Source: Bin95 sp965220855 (lineage in GTDB: Bacteria > Pseudomonadota > Alphaproteobacteria > Bin95). From it: a DNA stretch of 64,000 nucleotides. Location of the stretch: the NCBI GenBank assembly GCA_965220855.1, contig CBDCQY010000002.1, forward strand, positions 186,001 to 250,000. Reading direction: 5' to 3'. Below are positions 31,311 through 39,674 of this stretch, piece after piece (within the stretch, counting starts at the first letter, position 1; each line of letters opens with the position of its first letter). Position numbers and translations under genes: made by a program. The notes beneath the pieces were generated by a model. That model had not been told where the DNA came from, made no database searches, and saw only the letters and a program-made list of their open reading frames with translations.

Positions 31311-32099
31311 TCAGGGCCAGACGCGGGGGAACTGGGCGCTGTCCAGCGGCGCGCCGTCGGCGAGCGCGGGGTTGCGCAGGCCGGCATTGGGGCCGGGGCC
31401 GGCGAAATAGGTGCATTCCTCGCCGCAATAGCGCACCGCATAGCCGCGCCGTCGGGTATGGGCGGTCATGTTGCCGCCCGCGCCGTGCACGGTCAGCGCA
31501 TGGAAGGCGAGCGCGTCGCCCGGCTGCATATCCCAGCCGAGAATGCGGTAGCCGCCCTTGTCGATGTCCGGCATCGGCTCGTAGCCCTCGCCCGCCTCAT
31601 AGGGCGCCGCGCCCTCGGCGAACGGCTCCGGCTGGAACCAGCGGTCCCAGCGATGCGAGCCGGCCACGAATTGCAGCCCGCCGCTCTCCTGCGTCACCGG
31701 GTCGAGCGGCAGCCAGAAGGACATCACCGGCCAGCCGCGCACCGGCCAGTAGGGCTGGTCGTTGTGCCAGCGGGTCGGCTGCGGCGTGCCCGGCTCCTTC
31801 ACGAACAGCTGGTCGTAGAAGAGGTTGAGCCGCTCCGCTCCCAGCATCCGCGCCGCGAGCGCGCGCAGCGGCCCCTCGCAGCAGAAGGCGCGGAAACCCT
31901 CGTCGTTCTCCCAGATGCGCAGATTGCCGTGAAAGCTCCCCGCCTCGGTGCGATAGCCGTTGAAGAAGGGTCCGGGCGCCGCGATATCGCGCTCGACCGC
32001 CGCCTCCAGCTCGCCGAGCCACTCCGCCGGCACCACGCCCTTCAGCAACACCACGCCATCGCGCTCGAAATCCGCCCGTTCCCGTTCCGTCGGTCGCAT
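31311..32099 (-). CDS. phytanoyl-CoA dioxygenase (PhyH) family oxygenase
   Basis: 262-residue Fe(II)/2-oxoglutarate oxygenase. The iron HxD is in TRWHNDQPYWP (about 117-119), and the distal His in ALTVHGAGGNMTAHTRRRGYAVRY together with the following Arg is typical of the PhyH family. The substrate is unknown; bacterial relatives hydroxylate fatty acyl-CoAs, ectoine or secondary metabolites. It is transcribed 17 bases after the SMP-30-like gene, so the two are probably one operon. Confidence 0.85.
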   Translation of the reverse strand: MRPTERERADFERDGVVLLKGVVPAEWLGELEAAVERDIAAPGPFFNGYRTEAGSFHGNLRIWENDEGFRAFCCEGPLRALAARMLGAERLNLFYDQLFVKEPGTPQPTRWHNDQPYWPVRGWPVMSFWLPLDPVTQESGGLQFVAGSHRWDRWFQPEPFAEGAAPYEAGEGYEPMPDIDKGGYRILGWDMQPGDALAFHALTVHGAGGNMTAHTRRRGYAVRYCGEECTYFAGPGPNAGLRNPALADGAPLDSAQFPRVWP

Positions 32100-32116
32100 G
32101 GATGCGTCTCTCCTCT

Positions 32117-33064
32117 TCAGTCGCCCGGCGGCGCGTTGCGGTTCAGGAAGTTGAGCGGCAGGCCCGGCGTCTCCCAGGGCGTGGCGGCCAGGCGGCCGGT
32201 CATGGAGAGCGTGATATAGGCCGTGCGCAGCCCCTCGCCGCCGAAGGCGATATTGGTGGTCACCGGGTCGGGCGTCGGCGCATGGCGGGCCGCGCCGTCC
32301 TCCGGCTCTATAATGGTGATACCGCCATTGTGGATGGTGGCGACGCAGATGCGCCCCTCGGCATCGACGGCGAGCGAGTCGAAATATTGCAGGCCCGGCG
32401 CGCCATGCAGGCAGCGCGCGCGATGGCCGCGAATGCGCCGGCCGCCGGAGCCGGCGATGACCCCCGGCGCCTCCAGCTCGAAGGCCAGGAGGCGCGCCGC
32501 CTCGGTCTCGGCGACATAAAGCCGGTCCTCCGCCGGCGAGAGGCCGACGCCATTGGGCCCGTGCAGCGGCCAGACGGCCTCGCGGAGCGGGCCGCCGTCG
32601 GCCGGCGCATAGAAGAGGCCCGTCACGTCGCGCCCCCGCCCGCGCTGCTTGCCATGGTCGGTGAACCAGAAGCCGCCCGTCCGGTCGAACACCAGATCGT
32701 TCGGCGCGCGGAGCGGCTCGCCCTCGCAGTCGCGCCAGACGGTCTCGACCGCGCCGGTCTCGAGATCGACGCGCTGGATCGAGCCGCCGGCGTCGTCGCT
32801 CGCCGCGCCGATCGGGAACAGCCTGCCGTCCCGCTCATGCCAGGCGAGGCCGCCATTGTTGCAGACCCAGAGCTTGCCGTCCGGCCCGAGCGCCGCGCCG
32901 TTGGGGCCGCCGCCGGTCTCGGCGACGACGGAGCGCGCGCCGTCGGGCCGGATGCGCGCGATGCGCCCGGCGGCGATCTCGCAGACCAGCACATCGCCCG
33001 AAGGCAGCGCCACCGGCCCCTCGGGGAAGCGCAGCCCCTCGGCGAGCACCCGCAGTGCGGTCAT
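32117..33064 (-). CDS. SMP-30/gluconolactonase-like protein
   Basis: 315 residues, six-bladed propeller of the SMP-30/LRE family. Repeated blades are recognisable: EGLRFPEGPVALPSGDVLVCEI, GPNGAALGPDGKLWVCNNGG, APNDLVFDRTGGFWFTDHG, and the GPNGVGLSPAEDRLYVAET and DSLAVDAEGRICVATI blades. Family members are metal-dependent lactonases; sugar lactone hydrolysis is the usual guess. No signal peptide. Confidence 0.87.
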   Translation of the reverse strand: MTALRVLAEGLRFPEGPVALPSGDVLVCEIAAGRIARIRPDGARSVVAETGGGPNGAALGPDGKLWVCNNGGLAWHERDGRLFPIGAASDDAGGSIQRVDLETGAVETVWRDCEGEPLRAPNDLVFDRTGGFWFTDHGKQRGRGRDVTGLFYAPADGGPLREAVWPLHGPNGVGLSPAEDRLYVAETEAARLLAFELEAPGVIAGSGGRRIRGHRARCLHGAPGLQYFDSLAVDAEGRICVATIHNGGITIIEPEDGAARHAPTPDPVTTNIAFGGEGLRTAYITLSMTGRLAATPWETPGLPLNFLNRNAPPGD

Positions 33065-33121
33065 CGCGCCGGCCCCTCCGCTTCGCTATAGTGCGCCGGC
33101 GTGAACCGGAGGAGCGGTCCG

Positions 33122-35194
33122 ATGGACGGAAGCCCGACGATCCATTTCAGCGCCTGCCCGCATGACTGTCCCTCGACCTGCGCGCTTGAGGTGGAGCGCT
33201 TCGATGCGCGGAGCATCGGGCGCGTCCGGGGCGCGAAGGAAAACGATTATACCGCCGGCGTGGTGTGCGCCAAGGTCGCGCGCTACGCCGAGCGCATCCA
33301 CCATCCCGACCGCCTGACGCATCCGCTGGCGCGCACCGGCCCCAAGGGTTCCGGGCGCTTCGAGCGCATCTCCTGGGACGCCGCGCTCGACCTCTGCGCG
33401 GAGAAGTTCGAGGCGGCCGAGGCGCGCTTCGGCTCCGAGACCGTCTGGCCCTACTATTACGCCGGCACCATGGGCCTGGTGCAGCGCGACGGCATCAACC
33501 GGCTGCGGCACGCCAGGCGCTATTCCGGCTTCCACGCCACCATCTGCACCACGCTCGCCTGGAACGGCTTCATCGCCGGCACCGGGCGGCTCGCCGGGGC
33601 CGACCCGCGCGAGATGGCCAAGGCCGACCTGCTGGTGATCTGGGGCACCAACGCCGCCAGCACGCAGGTGAATGTGATGACGCACGCCATCCAGGCGCGC
33701 CGGCAGCGCGGCGCGCGCATCGTGGTGGTGGACGTCTATCGCAACGAGACCGCGCGCCAGGCGGACCGCTTCATCTGCCTGAAGCCCGGCACGGACGGCG
33801 CGCTCGCCTGCGCCATCATGCATGTGCTGTTCCGCGACGGCCACGCCGACCGGGACTGGCTGGCGCGCATGACCGACGCGCCGGAGGAGCTGGAGGCGCA
33901 TCTGGCGTCCCGCACGCCCGAATGGGCCGAGGCGATCACCGGCGTGGCGGCGGCCGAGATCGAGGCGCTGGCGGGCGAGATCGGCCGCACGAAGCGCACC
34001 TATCTGCGGCTCGGCTACGGCTTCTCGCGCCACCGCAACGGCGCGGTGGCGATGCACGCGGCTTCCTGCATCGCCGCGGTCACCGGGGCCTGGCAATATG
34101 AGGGCGGCGGCGCCTTCCACAATAACGGCGCCATCTACGGCTGGGACAAGACGCTGATCGAGGGCCTCGACCGGCGCGATCCCGATGTGCGCCTGCTGGA
34201 CCAGACGCGCATCGGGCCGGTGCTGACCGGCAATGCCGACGACCTGCAGGGCGGCCCGCCGGTGACCGCCATGCTGATCCAGAACACCAATCCGATGATG
34301 GTGGCCCCGGAGCATCTCAAGGTGCGGGCCGGCTTCGAGCGCGAGGACCTGTTCGTGTGCGTGCACGAGCAGTTCATGACCGCGACGGCGCAGATGGCCG
34401 ACCTGGTGCTGCCGGCGACCATGTTCCTCGAACATGACGACATCTATCAGGGCGGCGGCCACAGCTATGTCATCGCCGGGCCGAAGATCGTCGAGCCGCC
34501 GGGCGAGTGCCGCTCCAACCATGAGGTGAACGCCGCGCTGGCGGCCCGCCTCGGCGTGGAGCATCCGGGCTTCGACATGAGCGCGGCCGAGCTCGCCGAC
34601 GCCACGCTCCGGCGCTCCGGCTATATGGGCTTCGAGGCGCTGAAGGAGGCGCGCTGGCAAGACGCGCAGCCCGACTTCCGCCGCGCGCATTATCTCGACG
34701 GCTTCGCCTGGCCGGACGGGCGCTTCCGCTTCAAGCCGGACTGGGCCGCCTTCGCGCCGCAGGCGCATAACCGCGCCGGCGACATGCCAAGCCTGCCGGA
34801 CCATTGGGACGCCATCGACAAGGCCACCGCCGACAAGCCCTTCCGGCTCGCGACCTCGCCGGCGCGCGGCTATCTCAACTCCTCCTTCACCGAGACGCCG
34901 ACCTCGCAGGCGCGCGAGGGCCGTCCGACGGTGATGGTCCATCCCGAGGACGCCGCCCGGCTCGGCATCGCCGACGGCGACCGCGCCCGGATCGGCAACG
35001 AGCAGGCCTCCATCCTGCTCCATGCGCGCCATTTCGACGGCCTGCGCCGGGGCGTGCTGGTGGTCGAGAGCATCTGGCCGCATGAGGCCTTCGAGGAGGG
35101 CGTGGGCGTCAATGCGCTCACCTCCGCCGACGCCGCCCCGCCGGTCGGCGGCGGCGTGTTCCACGACACGGCCGTCTGGCTGCGCGCCGCCTGA
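33122..35194 (+). CDS. molybdopterin-dependent oxidoreductase (DMSO reductase superfamily)
   Basis: 690 residues. The N-terminal [4Fe-4S] site is CPHDCPSTC plus the later VVCAKVARYAERI, followed by the molybdopterin domains (RISWDAALDLC, WGTNAASTQVN, TNPMMVAPEH) and the C-terminal Mo-dinucleotide binding domain (about 575-690, HPEDAARLGIADGDRARI). No Tat signal, so cytoplasmic. Proteins of this sort are annotated as generic formate-dehydrogenase- or biotin-sulfoxide-reductase-like enzymes; the substrate is unknown. The TGATG overlap with lpxD is odd for an unrelated pathway. Confidence 0.9.
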   Translation: MDGSPTIHFSACPHDCPSTCALEVERFDARSIGRVRGAKENDYTAGVVCAKVARYAERIHHPDRLTHPLARTGPKGSGRFERISWDAALDLCAEKFEAAEARFGSETVWPYYYAGTMGLVQRDGINRLRHARRYSGFHATICTTLAWNGFIAGTGRLAGADPREMAKADLLVIWGTNAASTQVNVMTHAIQARRQRGARIVVVDVYRNETARQADRFICLKPGTDGALACAIMHVLFRDGHADRDWLARMTDAPEELEAHLASRTPEWAEAITGVAAAEIEALAGEIGRTKRTYLRLGYGFSRHRNGAVAMHAASCIAAVTGAWQYEGGGAFHNNGAIYGWDKTLIEGLDRRDPDVRLLDQTRIGPVLTGNADDLQGGPPVTAMLIQNTNPMMVAPEHLKVRAGFEREDLFVCVHEQFMTATAQMADLVLPATMFLEHDDIYQGGGHSYVIAGPKIVEPPGECRSNHEVNAALAARLGVEHPGFDMSAAELADATLRRSGYMGFEALKEARWQDAQPDFRRAHYLDGFAWPDGRFRFKPDWAAFAPQAHNRAGDMPSLPDHWDAIDKATADKPFRLATSPARGYLNSSFTETPTSQAREGRPTVMVHPEDAARLGIADGDRARIGNEQASILLHARHFDGLRRGVLVVESIWPHEAFEEGVGVNALTSADAAPPVGGGVFHDTAVWLRAA

Positions 35195-36285
35195 TGGCGG
35201 TCACGCTCCAGGCGGTCGCAGACGCGGTCGAGGGGCGTCTTTACGGCGACGGCGCCTACCGGGTCGAGCGGTTGGCGCACCCCCTGGAGGCGCGCGGGCC
35301 GGAGGATCTGATCTTCCTGATGGAGGCCCGGCACGCGGCCATGCTGGCCGACTCGCCGGTGCGCGCCGCCGTGCTGCCGCTGGACGCGAAGCCGCCCGAG
35401 GGCGCGCTCGACGCCTGGGTCGGGGTGGAGAAGCCGCGCTTCGGGCTGGCGGGGCTGGTGGCGCTGTTCGAGGCCGGTCCCCATGCGCCGCCCGGCGCGC
35501 ATCCGAGCGCCGTCATCGCCGCCGACGCCGAGATCGGCGAGGGTGTGTCCATCGGCCCCTTCGTCTCCATCGGGCCGGGGGCGAAGATCGGGGCGGGCGC
35601 GCGCCTGCTCTCGCATGTCTCCATCGGCGCGGACGCGCAGCTCGGTCCCGACTGCCTGATCCATGCCGGGGCGCGCATCGGCGAGCGCGTGCGCCTCGGC
35701 GCGCGCGTCATCCTGCAGCCGGGCGCGACCGTCGGCGCCGACGGCTTCAGCTTCGTGACCCGCGAGCTCGCCTCCTTCGAGGCGGCGCGCACCTCCGGCG
35801 ACTTTCACGGCGTCGTCAACGAGCCGGTGCGGCGCATCGGCTCGCTCGGCCGGGTGGAGCTCGGCGACGATGTGGAGGTCGGCGCCAACAGCTGCATCGA
35901 CCGCTCCAATATCGGCGCGACCCGCATCGGCGCGCGCACCCGGATCGATAATCTCTGCCAGATCGGCCACAATGTGACCGTCGGCGAAGACTGCCTGATC
36001 TCGGGCAAGGCGGGCATTGCGGGCAGCACGCGCGTGGGCGACCGGGTGGTGCTGGGCGGGTCGGCGGTGCTGGCCGACCATATCGAGGTCGGCGACGACG
36101 CGGTGGTGGGCGGCGCCGCGGCGGTGTGGAAATCGGTGCCGGCCGGCCAGGTCTGGATCGGCTATCCCGCGCGCCCGAAGACCGCCTATCTGGCCGCCCA
36201 GGCGCATCTGGCGCGCATGGGCCGGGCGGTGCGCCAGCTGCGCCGGCTGGCCGCGCGCGTGCTCGCGCTCGAAAGCGGGCGGTAG
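35194..36285 (+). CDS. lpxD: UDP-3-O-(3-hydroxyacyl)glucosamine N-acyltransferase
   Basis: Adds the amide-linked hydroxyacyl chain in lipid A synthesis. 363 residues: an N-terminal uridine-binding domain (1-100) and a left-handed beta-helix of hexapeptide repeats (about 105-325). The catalytic His is in LCQIGHNVTVGE, and ATVGADGFSFV is conserved. The C-terminal helix is ARMGRAVRQLRRL. In most proteobacteria lpxD is in the bamA-lpxD-fabZ-lpxA cluster; here it is isolated and coupled to an oxidoreductase, so it may be a second copy. Confidence 0.9.
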   Translation: MAVTLQAVADAVEGRLYGDGAYRVERLAHPLEARGPEDLIFLMEARHAAMLADSPVRAAVLPLDAKPPEGALDAWVGVEKPRFGLAGLVALFEAGPHAPPGAHPSAVIAADAEIGEGVSIGPFVSIGPGAKIGAGARLLSHVSIGADAQLGPDCLIHAGARIGERVRLGARVILQPGATVGADGFSFVTRELASFEAARTSGDFHGVVNEPVRRIGSLGRVELGDDVEVGANSCIDRSNIGATRIGARTRIDNLCQIGHNVTVGEDCLISGKAGIAGSTRVGDRVVLGGSAVLADHIEVGDDAVVGGAAAVWKSVPAGQVWIGYPARPKTAYLAAQAHLARMGRAVRQLRRLAARVLALESGR

Positions 36286-36289
36286 CGCC

Positions 36290-37366
36290 TCAGGCGCGCT
36301 CTGCGAGCCGCCAGCCGATCCGGGCCAGCTCGCGCGCCTTGGCGCCGCGCTGGATGGCCTCCGGCGAGCTGGCGTTGCCGTCCAGGCCGCGCTTGTAAAC
36401 GCCCTGGGCGATGGCGGCGAGCCGGAACAGCGAGAGCACCAGATAGAACTCCCAATTGGGAATATCGCCGCGCCCGGTGCGCCGGCAATAGGCGGCCACA
36501 TAGTCCGCCTCGCCCGGAATGCCGGAGACCGCCGGGTCGTCGCCGCCGAGAAAGCCGCGCGCGTCGTCGCCGGCGTGATAGGGCAGGCAGTTGTAGGCGA
36601 GGTCGGAGAGCGGGTTGCCGAGCGTGCCGAGCTCCCAATCCACCACCGCCAGCACGCGCGGCTCGGTGGGATGCAGGATCATGTTCTCCAGCCGGTAGTC
36701 GCCATGCACGATGGCGGTCTCGCTGTCGTCCGGCATATGCTCGCCGAGCCAGGCGGCCAGACTGTCCATCTCCGGCACCTCGTCGGTCTTGCTCATCTCA
36801 TACTGGCCGGCCCAGCGCCGCACCTGGCGCGCCATGTAGCCGCCGACGCGCCCATAGCCCTCCAGGCCGACGGCGCGATAATCGACGCGGTGCAGCGCCG
36901 CCAGCGCGGCGTTCATGGCGTCGTAGATCGCGGCGCGCTCCGCCGGCGGCAGGTCCGGCAGTTCGAGATGGCGCATCACCCGCCCCTCGACATGCTCCAT
37001 GATGTAGAAGGCGCGCCCGATGACGCTCTCGTCCTCGCAGAGCGCCCAGCTCCGCGCGACCGGCACCTCCGTTTCGGCCAGCGCCGAGATGACGCGATAT
37101 TCGCGATCGACCGCATGGGCCGAGGGCAAAAGGTCGCCCGGCGGCTTCTTGCGCAACACATAGCGCCGGCCGTTGCCGTCTTCCAGCAGGAAGGTCGGGT
37201 TGGACATGCCGCCCCGGAACTGCGCGACGCCGAGCGGACGCGCGAATGCGGGGATCGCGCGCTCCATGAAGTCCGCCAGCCGGTCTTCGGGAAAGCGGTG
37301 CCGGTCCAGCACCGGCGCGGTCTCGAAGGTGGTGGTGACGGCGGGTTCCGGGGTCGGGGCGGTCAT
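36290..37366 (-). CDS. phosphotransferase family protein (APH/ACAD10-like)
   Basis: 358 residues of the aminoglycoside-phosphotransferase/choline-kinase fold. Catalytic loop HGDYRLENMIL, metal motif VVDWELGTLGNPLSDLAY, and N-lobe RGGMSNPTFLLEDGNGRRYVLRKKPPG. It most resembles the kinase-like domain next to acyl-CoA dehydrogenases (ACAD10/11), which phosphorylates hydroxyacyl-CoAs, rather than resistance enzymes. The role in acyl-CoA catabolism is inferred. It converges on lpxD with a 4-base gap. Confidence 0.85.
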   Translation of the reverse strand: MTAPTPEPAVTTTFETAPVLDRHRFPEDRLADFMERAIPAFARPLGVAQFRGGMSNPTFLLEDGNGRRYVLRKKPPGDLLPSAHAVDREYRVISALAETEVPVARSWALCEDESVIGRAFYIMEHVEGRVMRHLELPDLPPAERAAIYDAMNAALAALHRVDYRAVGLEGYGRVGGYMARQVRRWAGQYEMSKTDEVPEMDSLAAWLGEHMPDDSETAIVHGDYRLENMILHPTEPRVLAVVDWELGTLGNPLSDLAYNCLPYHAGDDARGFLGGDDPAVSGIPGEADYVAAYCRRTGRGDIPNWEFYLVLSLFRLAAIAQGVYKRGLDGNASSPEAIQRGAKARELARIGWRLAERA

Positions 37367-37421
37367 CGGGCGGCGAGGCCTCCTCGGGAGCGGCGTATCC
37401 TAGCGGCCGCTCCCGGCTGCG

Positions 37422-37712
37422 TCACGCCACGGGCGCCAGCCGTTCCACCTCGATCCGATCGGCTCGCTTCCGCGCTTGGGCTAGGTCCCAGGCGGCCTGA
37501 AGGCGATACCAGCTGTCGGCGCCGCCGCCGAAGGCCTTGTCGAGGCGGATCGCCATTTCCGGCGAAATGCCGGAGCGTCCGTTCACGATCCCCGAAAGCT
37601 GCTTGCGGCTGACGCCGAGCTTGCGGGCGGCCTCGGTCACGGTCAGCCCCAGCGGCTCCAGGCAGTCATGGAGCACCGAGAGGCCAGGGTGCGGCGGGTT
37701 CTTCATCGCCAT
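37422..37712 (-). CDS. higA: HigA-family antitoxin
   Basis: 96-residue XRE-type helix-turn-helix protein of the HigA/VapI antidote group: HPGLSVLHDCLEPLGLTVTEAARKLGVSRKQLSGIVNGRSGIS, then AIRLDKAFGGGADSWYRLQAAWDL. It binds and neutralises the toxin and represses the operon. The order is toxin first, antitoxin second, with the toxin stop overlapping the antitoxin Shine-Dalgarno (TAGGAGG). Confidence 0.92.
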   Translation of the reverse strand: MAMKNPPHPGLSVLHDCLEPLGLTVTEAARKLGVSRKQLSGIVNGRSGISPEMAIRLDKAFGGGADSWYRLQAAWDLAQARKRADRIEVERLAPVA

Positions 37713-37724
37713 GATCCAATCCTC

Positions 37725-38003
37725 CTAGTGATAGTCGACCAGGTCCACATCCGCAGCGTCGCGACCGTCGAACCGAAACAGGATGCGCCAGTTGCCGGAA
37801 ACGCTCACCGCCCAGAAACCCCGGAGAGGGCCTTTCAGCGGATGAAGTCGGAAACCGGGCAGGTTCATGTCTTGCGGCCCTTCGGCCTCGTCGAGACGGG
37901 CAAGGATACGCTCGACCTTGGGGACAAGCGTTGTCGTCACTCCTCGACGGTCCCCGTTCTCATGCAGGCGCTCCAGCCCCTTGTGACGGAAGCTGTGGAT
38001 CAT
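37725..38003 (-). CDS. higB: HigB-family toxin (RelE superfamily)
   Basis: 92-residue ribosome-dependent mRNA interferase. MIHSFRHKGLERLHENGD is the classical HigB start, followed by LPGFRLHPLKGPLRGFWAVSVSGNWRILFRFDG and the C-terminal DVDLVDYH. The length and arrangement are typical of an intact type II module. Conserved Arg and His residues of the active-site cleft are present. Confidence 0.92.
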   Translation of the reverse strand: MIHSFRHKGLERLHENGDRRGVTTTLVPKVERILARLDEAEGPQDMNLPGFRLHPLKGPLRGFWAVSVSGNWRILFRFDGRDAADVDLVDYH

Positions 38004-38010
38004 GGGGCAA

Positions 38011-38039
38011 TATGTAACCTGTCACGGGCCGGGTTTCAA
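38011..38039 (-). promoter_or_regulatory. higBA promoter
   Basis: TTGAAA (38039-38034) and TACATA (38016-38011) separated by exactly 17 bases, 8 bases upstream of the toxin ATG. It is among the best consensus matches in the window. The very short leader suggests few bases of 5' UTR. Confidence 0.55.
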
Positions 38040-38132
38040 CCTCAGCGGGCCGCGGCCGCAGGGGCGACTCCCGGCTTCGCCGGCCCCATCCTGCTATAAG
38101 CCTCCCTTCGCCCCCATCGGGAACCCCGCGCC

Positions 38133-39674
38133 TTGGACCGCAGCCCGGCCTATATCTGGCTGGTCACCGTGACCGGCCTGTTCGCCTTCTTCACCATGGT
38201 GTTCTCCAGCACCCTGGTGAATGTCGCGATTCCCCACGCCATGGGCGCGTTCGGCATCGGGCAGGACCGGGCGCAGTTCCTCTCCACCGCCTTCCTCGCC
38301 ACCAACACCGCCAGCCTGCTGATCAATCGCTGGCTGATCGCGCGGGTCGGCCAGCGCAGCGCCTTCGCCCTCTCGCTGCTGCTGTTCGGCGTCGGCAGCG
38401 CGATCTGCTGGTGGGCGCCCGGCTTCGACCTGATGGTCGTCGGGCGCATCGTCCAGGGCCTCTCGGCCGGCATCGTGCAGCCGCTGGTCATGGTGGTGCT
38501 GTTCCAGGTCTTCCCGGCGGACCGGCGCGGCCTCGCCATGGGCCTGTTCAGTATGGGCGTGGTGTTCGCGCTCGGGCTCGGACCGGCGATCGGCGGCGTC
38601 ACCATCGACCTGCTGGAATGGCGCTATATCTTTCTCACGCCCCTGCCGCCGGCGGCGCTGGCGCTGCTGCTCGGCTTCTTCTTCATTCCCGAGCGCGCCG
38701 AGCGCGGCGCCCGCCAGCCCTTCGACGCGCTCGGCTTCGCGCTCATCGCCGCGGCGATCTTCCTGCTCACCACCGGCATTGCGTCGGGCCAGCGCGAGGG
38801 CTGGTTCTCGAACTACATGCTCGCCATCTGGGCCGGCTTCTTGGTCACCGGGGCCGGCTTCCTGATCTCGCAGCGCCGCCCGCGCGCCAACCTGCTGGAC
38901 CTCTCGCTGTTCGCCAATCTGCGCTTCGCGGCCGCCGGGGCCACCAGCTTCGTGTTCGCCTTCGCCTCCTTCGGCACGGTCTATATCTTCCCGGTGTTCG
39001 GCCAGATCGTGCCCGGCTACAGCGCGACCGAGGCCGGCGCGCTGCTGCTGCCGGGCTGCATCGTCGCCGCGCTGCTGCTGCCCTTTGCGGGCCGGCTTTC
39101 CGACCGCTTCCCGGCGCCGCTGATCGTGGTGGTCGGCATGTCGGCCGCGCTCGCCAGCGCGGTGCTGATGGCCGGGGCCGACACCGACACGGTGTTCTGG
39201 ACCATCGCCGGCTATCTGCTGGTGAACCGCATCGGGGTGGCGCTGGTGACGCCCTCGCTCAACAACACCGCGCTCGCCGCCCTCTCGCCGCGCCAGCTCG
39301 ACAGCGGCGCCGGCCTCATCAACCTGTTGCTGATGCTGGGCGGCTCCTGCGGCATCAACATTCTGGTGGTGGTGCTGGAGCGGCGCATCGAGCATCACAG
39401 CGACGCCATCGCCGCGACGCAGACCGCCGCCAACGGCGCGACGCGCGAACTGCTGGGCCGCCTGTCCGGCATGCTGCATCAGGCCGGCCTGCCGGACAGC
39501 GCGCTGGAGCCGGCCGCGCTCGCCTGGCTCGGCCGCGCGGTCAGCAGCCAGGCGAACATGCTGGGCTTCCAGGACGGCTTTCTGGCCGTGGCGCTGTTCT
39601 GCCTCTTGCCGATGCTGCCGGTCTCGGTGCTGATCGGCGTCACCGGCGTGCGCCGCCCGGCTACTCGACCGTGA
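38133..39674 (+). CDS. MFS transporter, DHA2/EmrB type
   Basis: 513-residue major facilitator with about 14 hydrophobic segments, the drug:H+ antiporter-2 layout. Motif A-like NRWLIARVGQRSAF (60-75) and motif C-like GLGPAIGGVTIDLLEWRYIF are visible. It is a probable exporter of hydrophobic compounds; no periplasmic adaptor (emrA) is adjacent. TTG 38133 is the only start giving the first helix. Its last 14 bases overlap the 3' end of glmS on the other strand. Confidence 0.88.
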   Translation: MDRSPAYIWLVTVTGLFAFFTMVFSSTLVNVAIPHAMGAFGIGQDRAQFLSTAFLATNTASLLINRWLIARVGQRSAFALSLLLFGVGSAICWWAPGFDLMVVGRIVQGLSAGIVQPLVMVVLFQVFPADRRGLAMGLFSMGVVFALGLGPAIGGVTIDLLEWRYIFLTPLPPAALALLLGFFFIPERAERGARQPFDALGFALIAAAIFLLTTGIASGQREGWFSNYMLAIWAGFLVTGAGFLISQRRPRANLLDLSLFANLRFAAAGATSFVFAFASFGTVYIFPVFGQIVPGYSATEAGALLLPGCIVAALLLPFAGRLSDRFPAPLIVVVGMSAALASAVLMAGADTDTVFWTIAGYLLVNRIGVALVTPSLNNTALAALSPRQLDSGAGLINLLLMLGGSCGINILVVVLERRIEHHSDAIAATQTAANGATRELLGRLSGMLHQAGLPDSALEPAALAWLGRAVSSQANMLGFQDGFLAVALFCLLPMLPVSVLIGVTGVRRPATRP

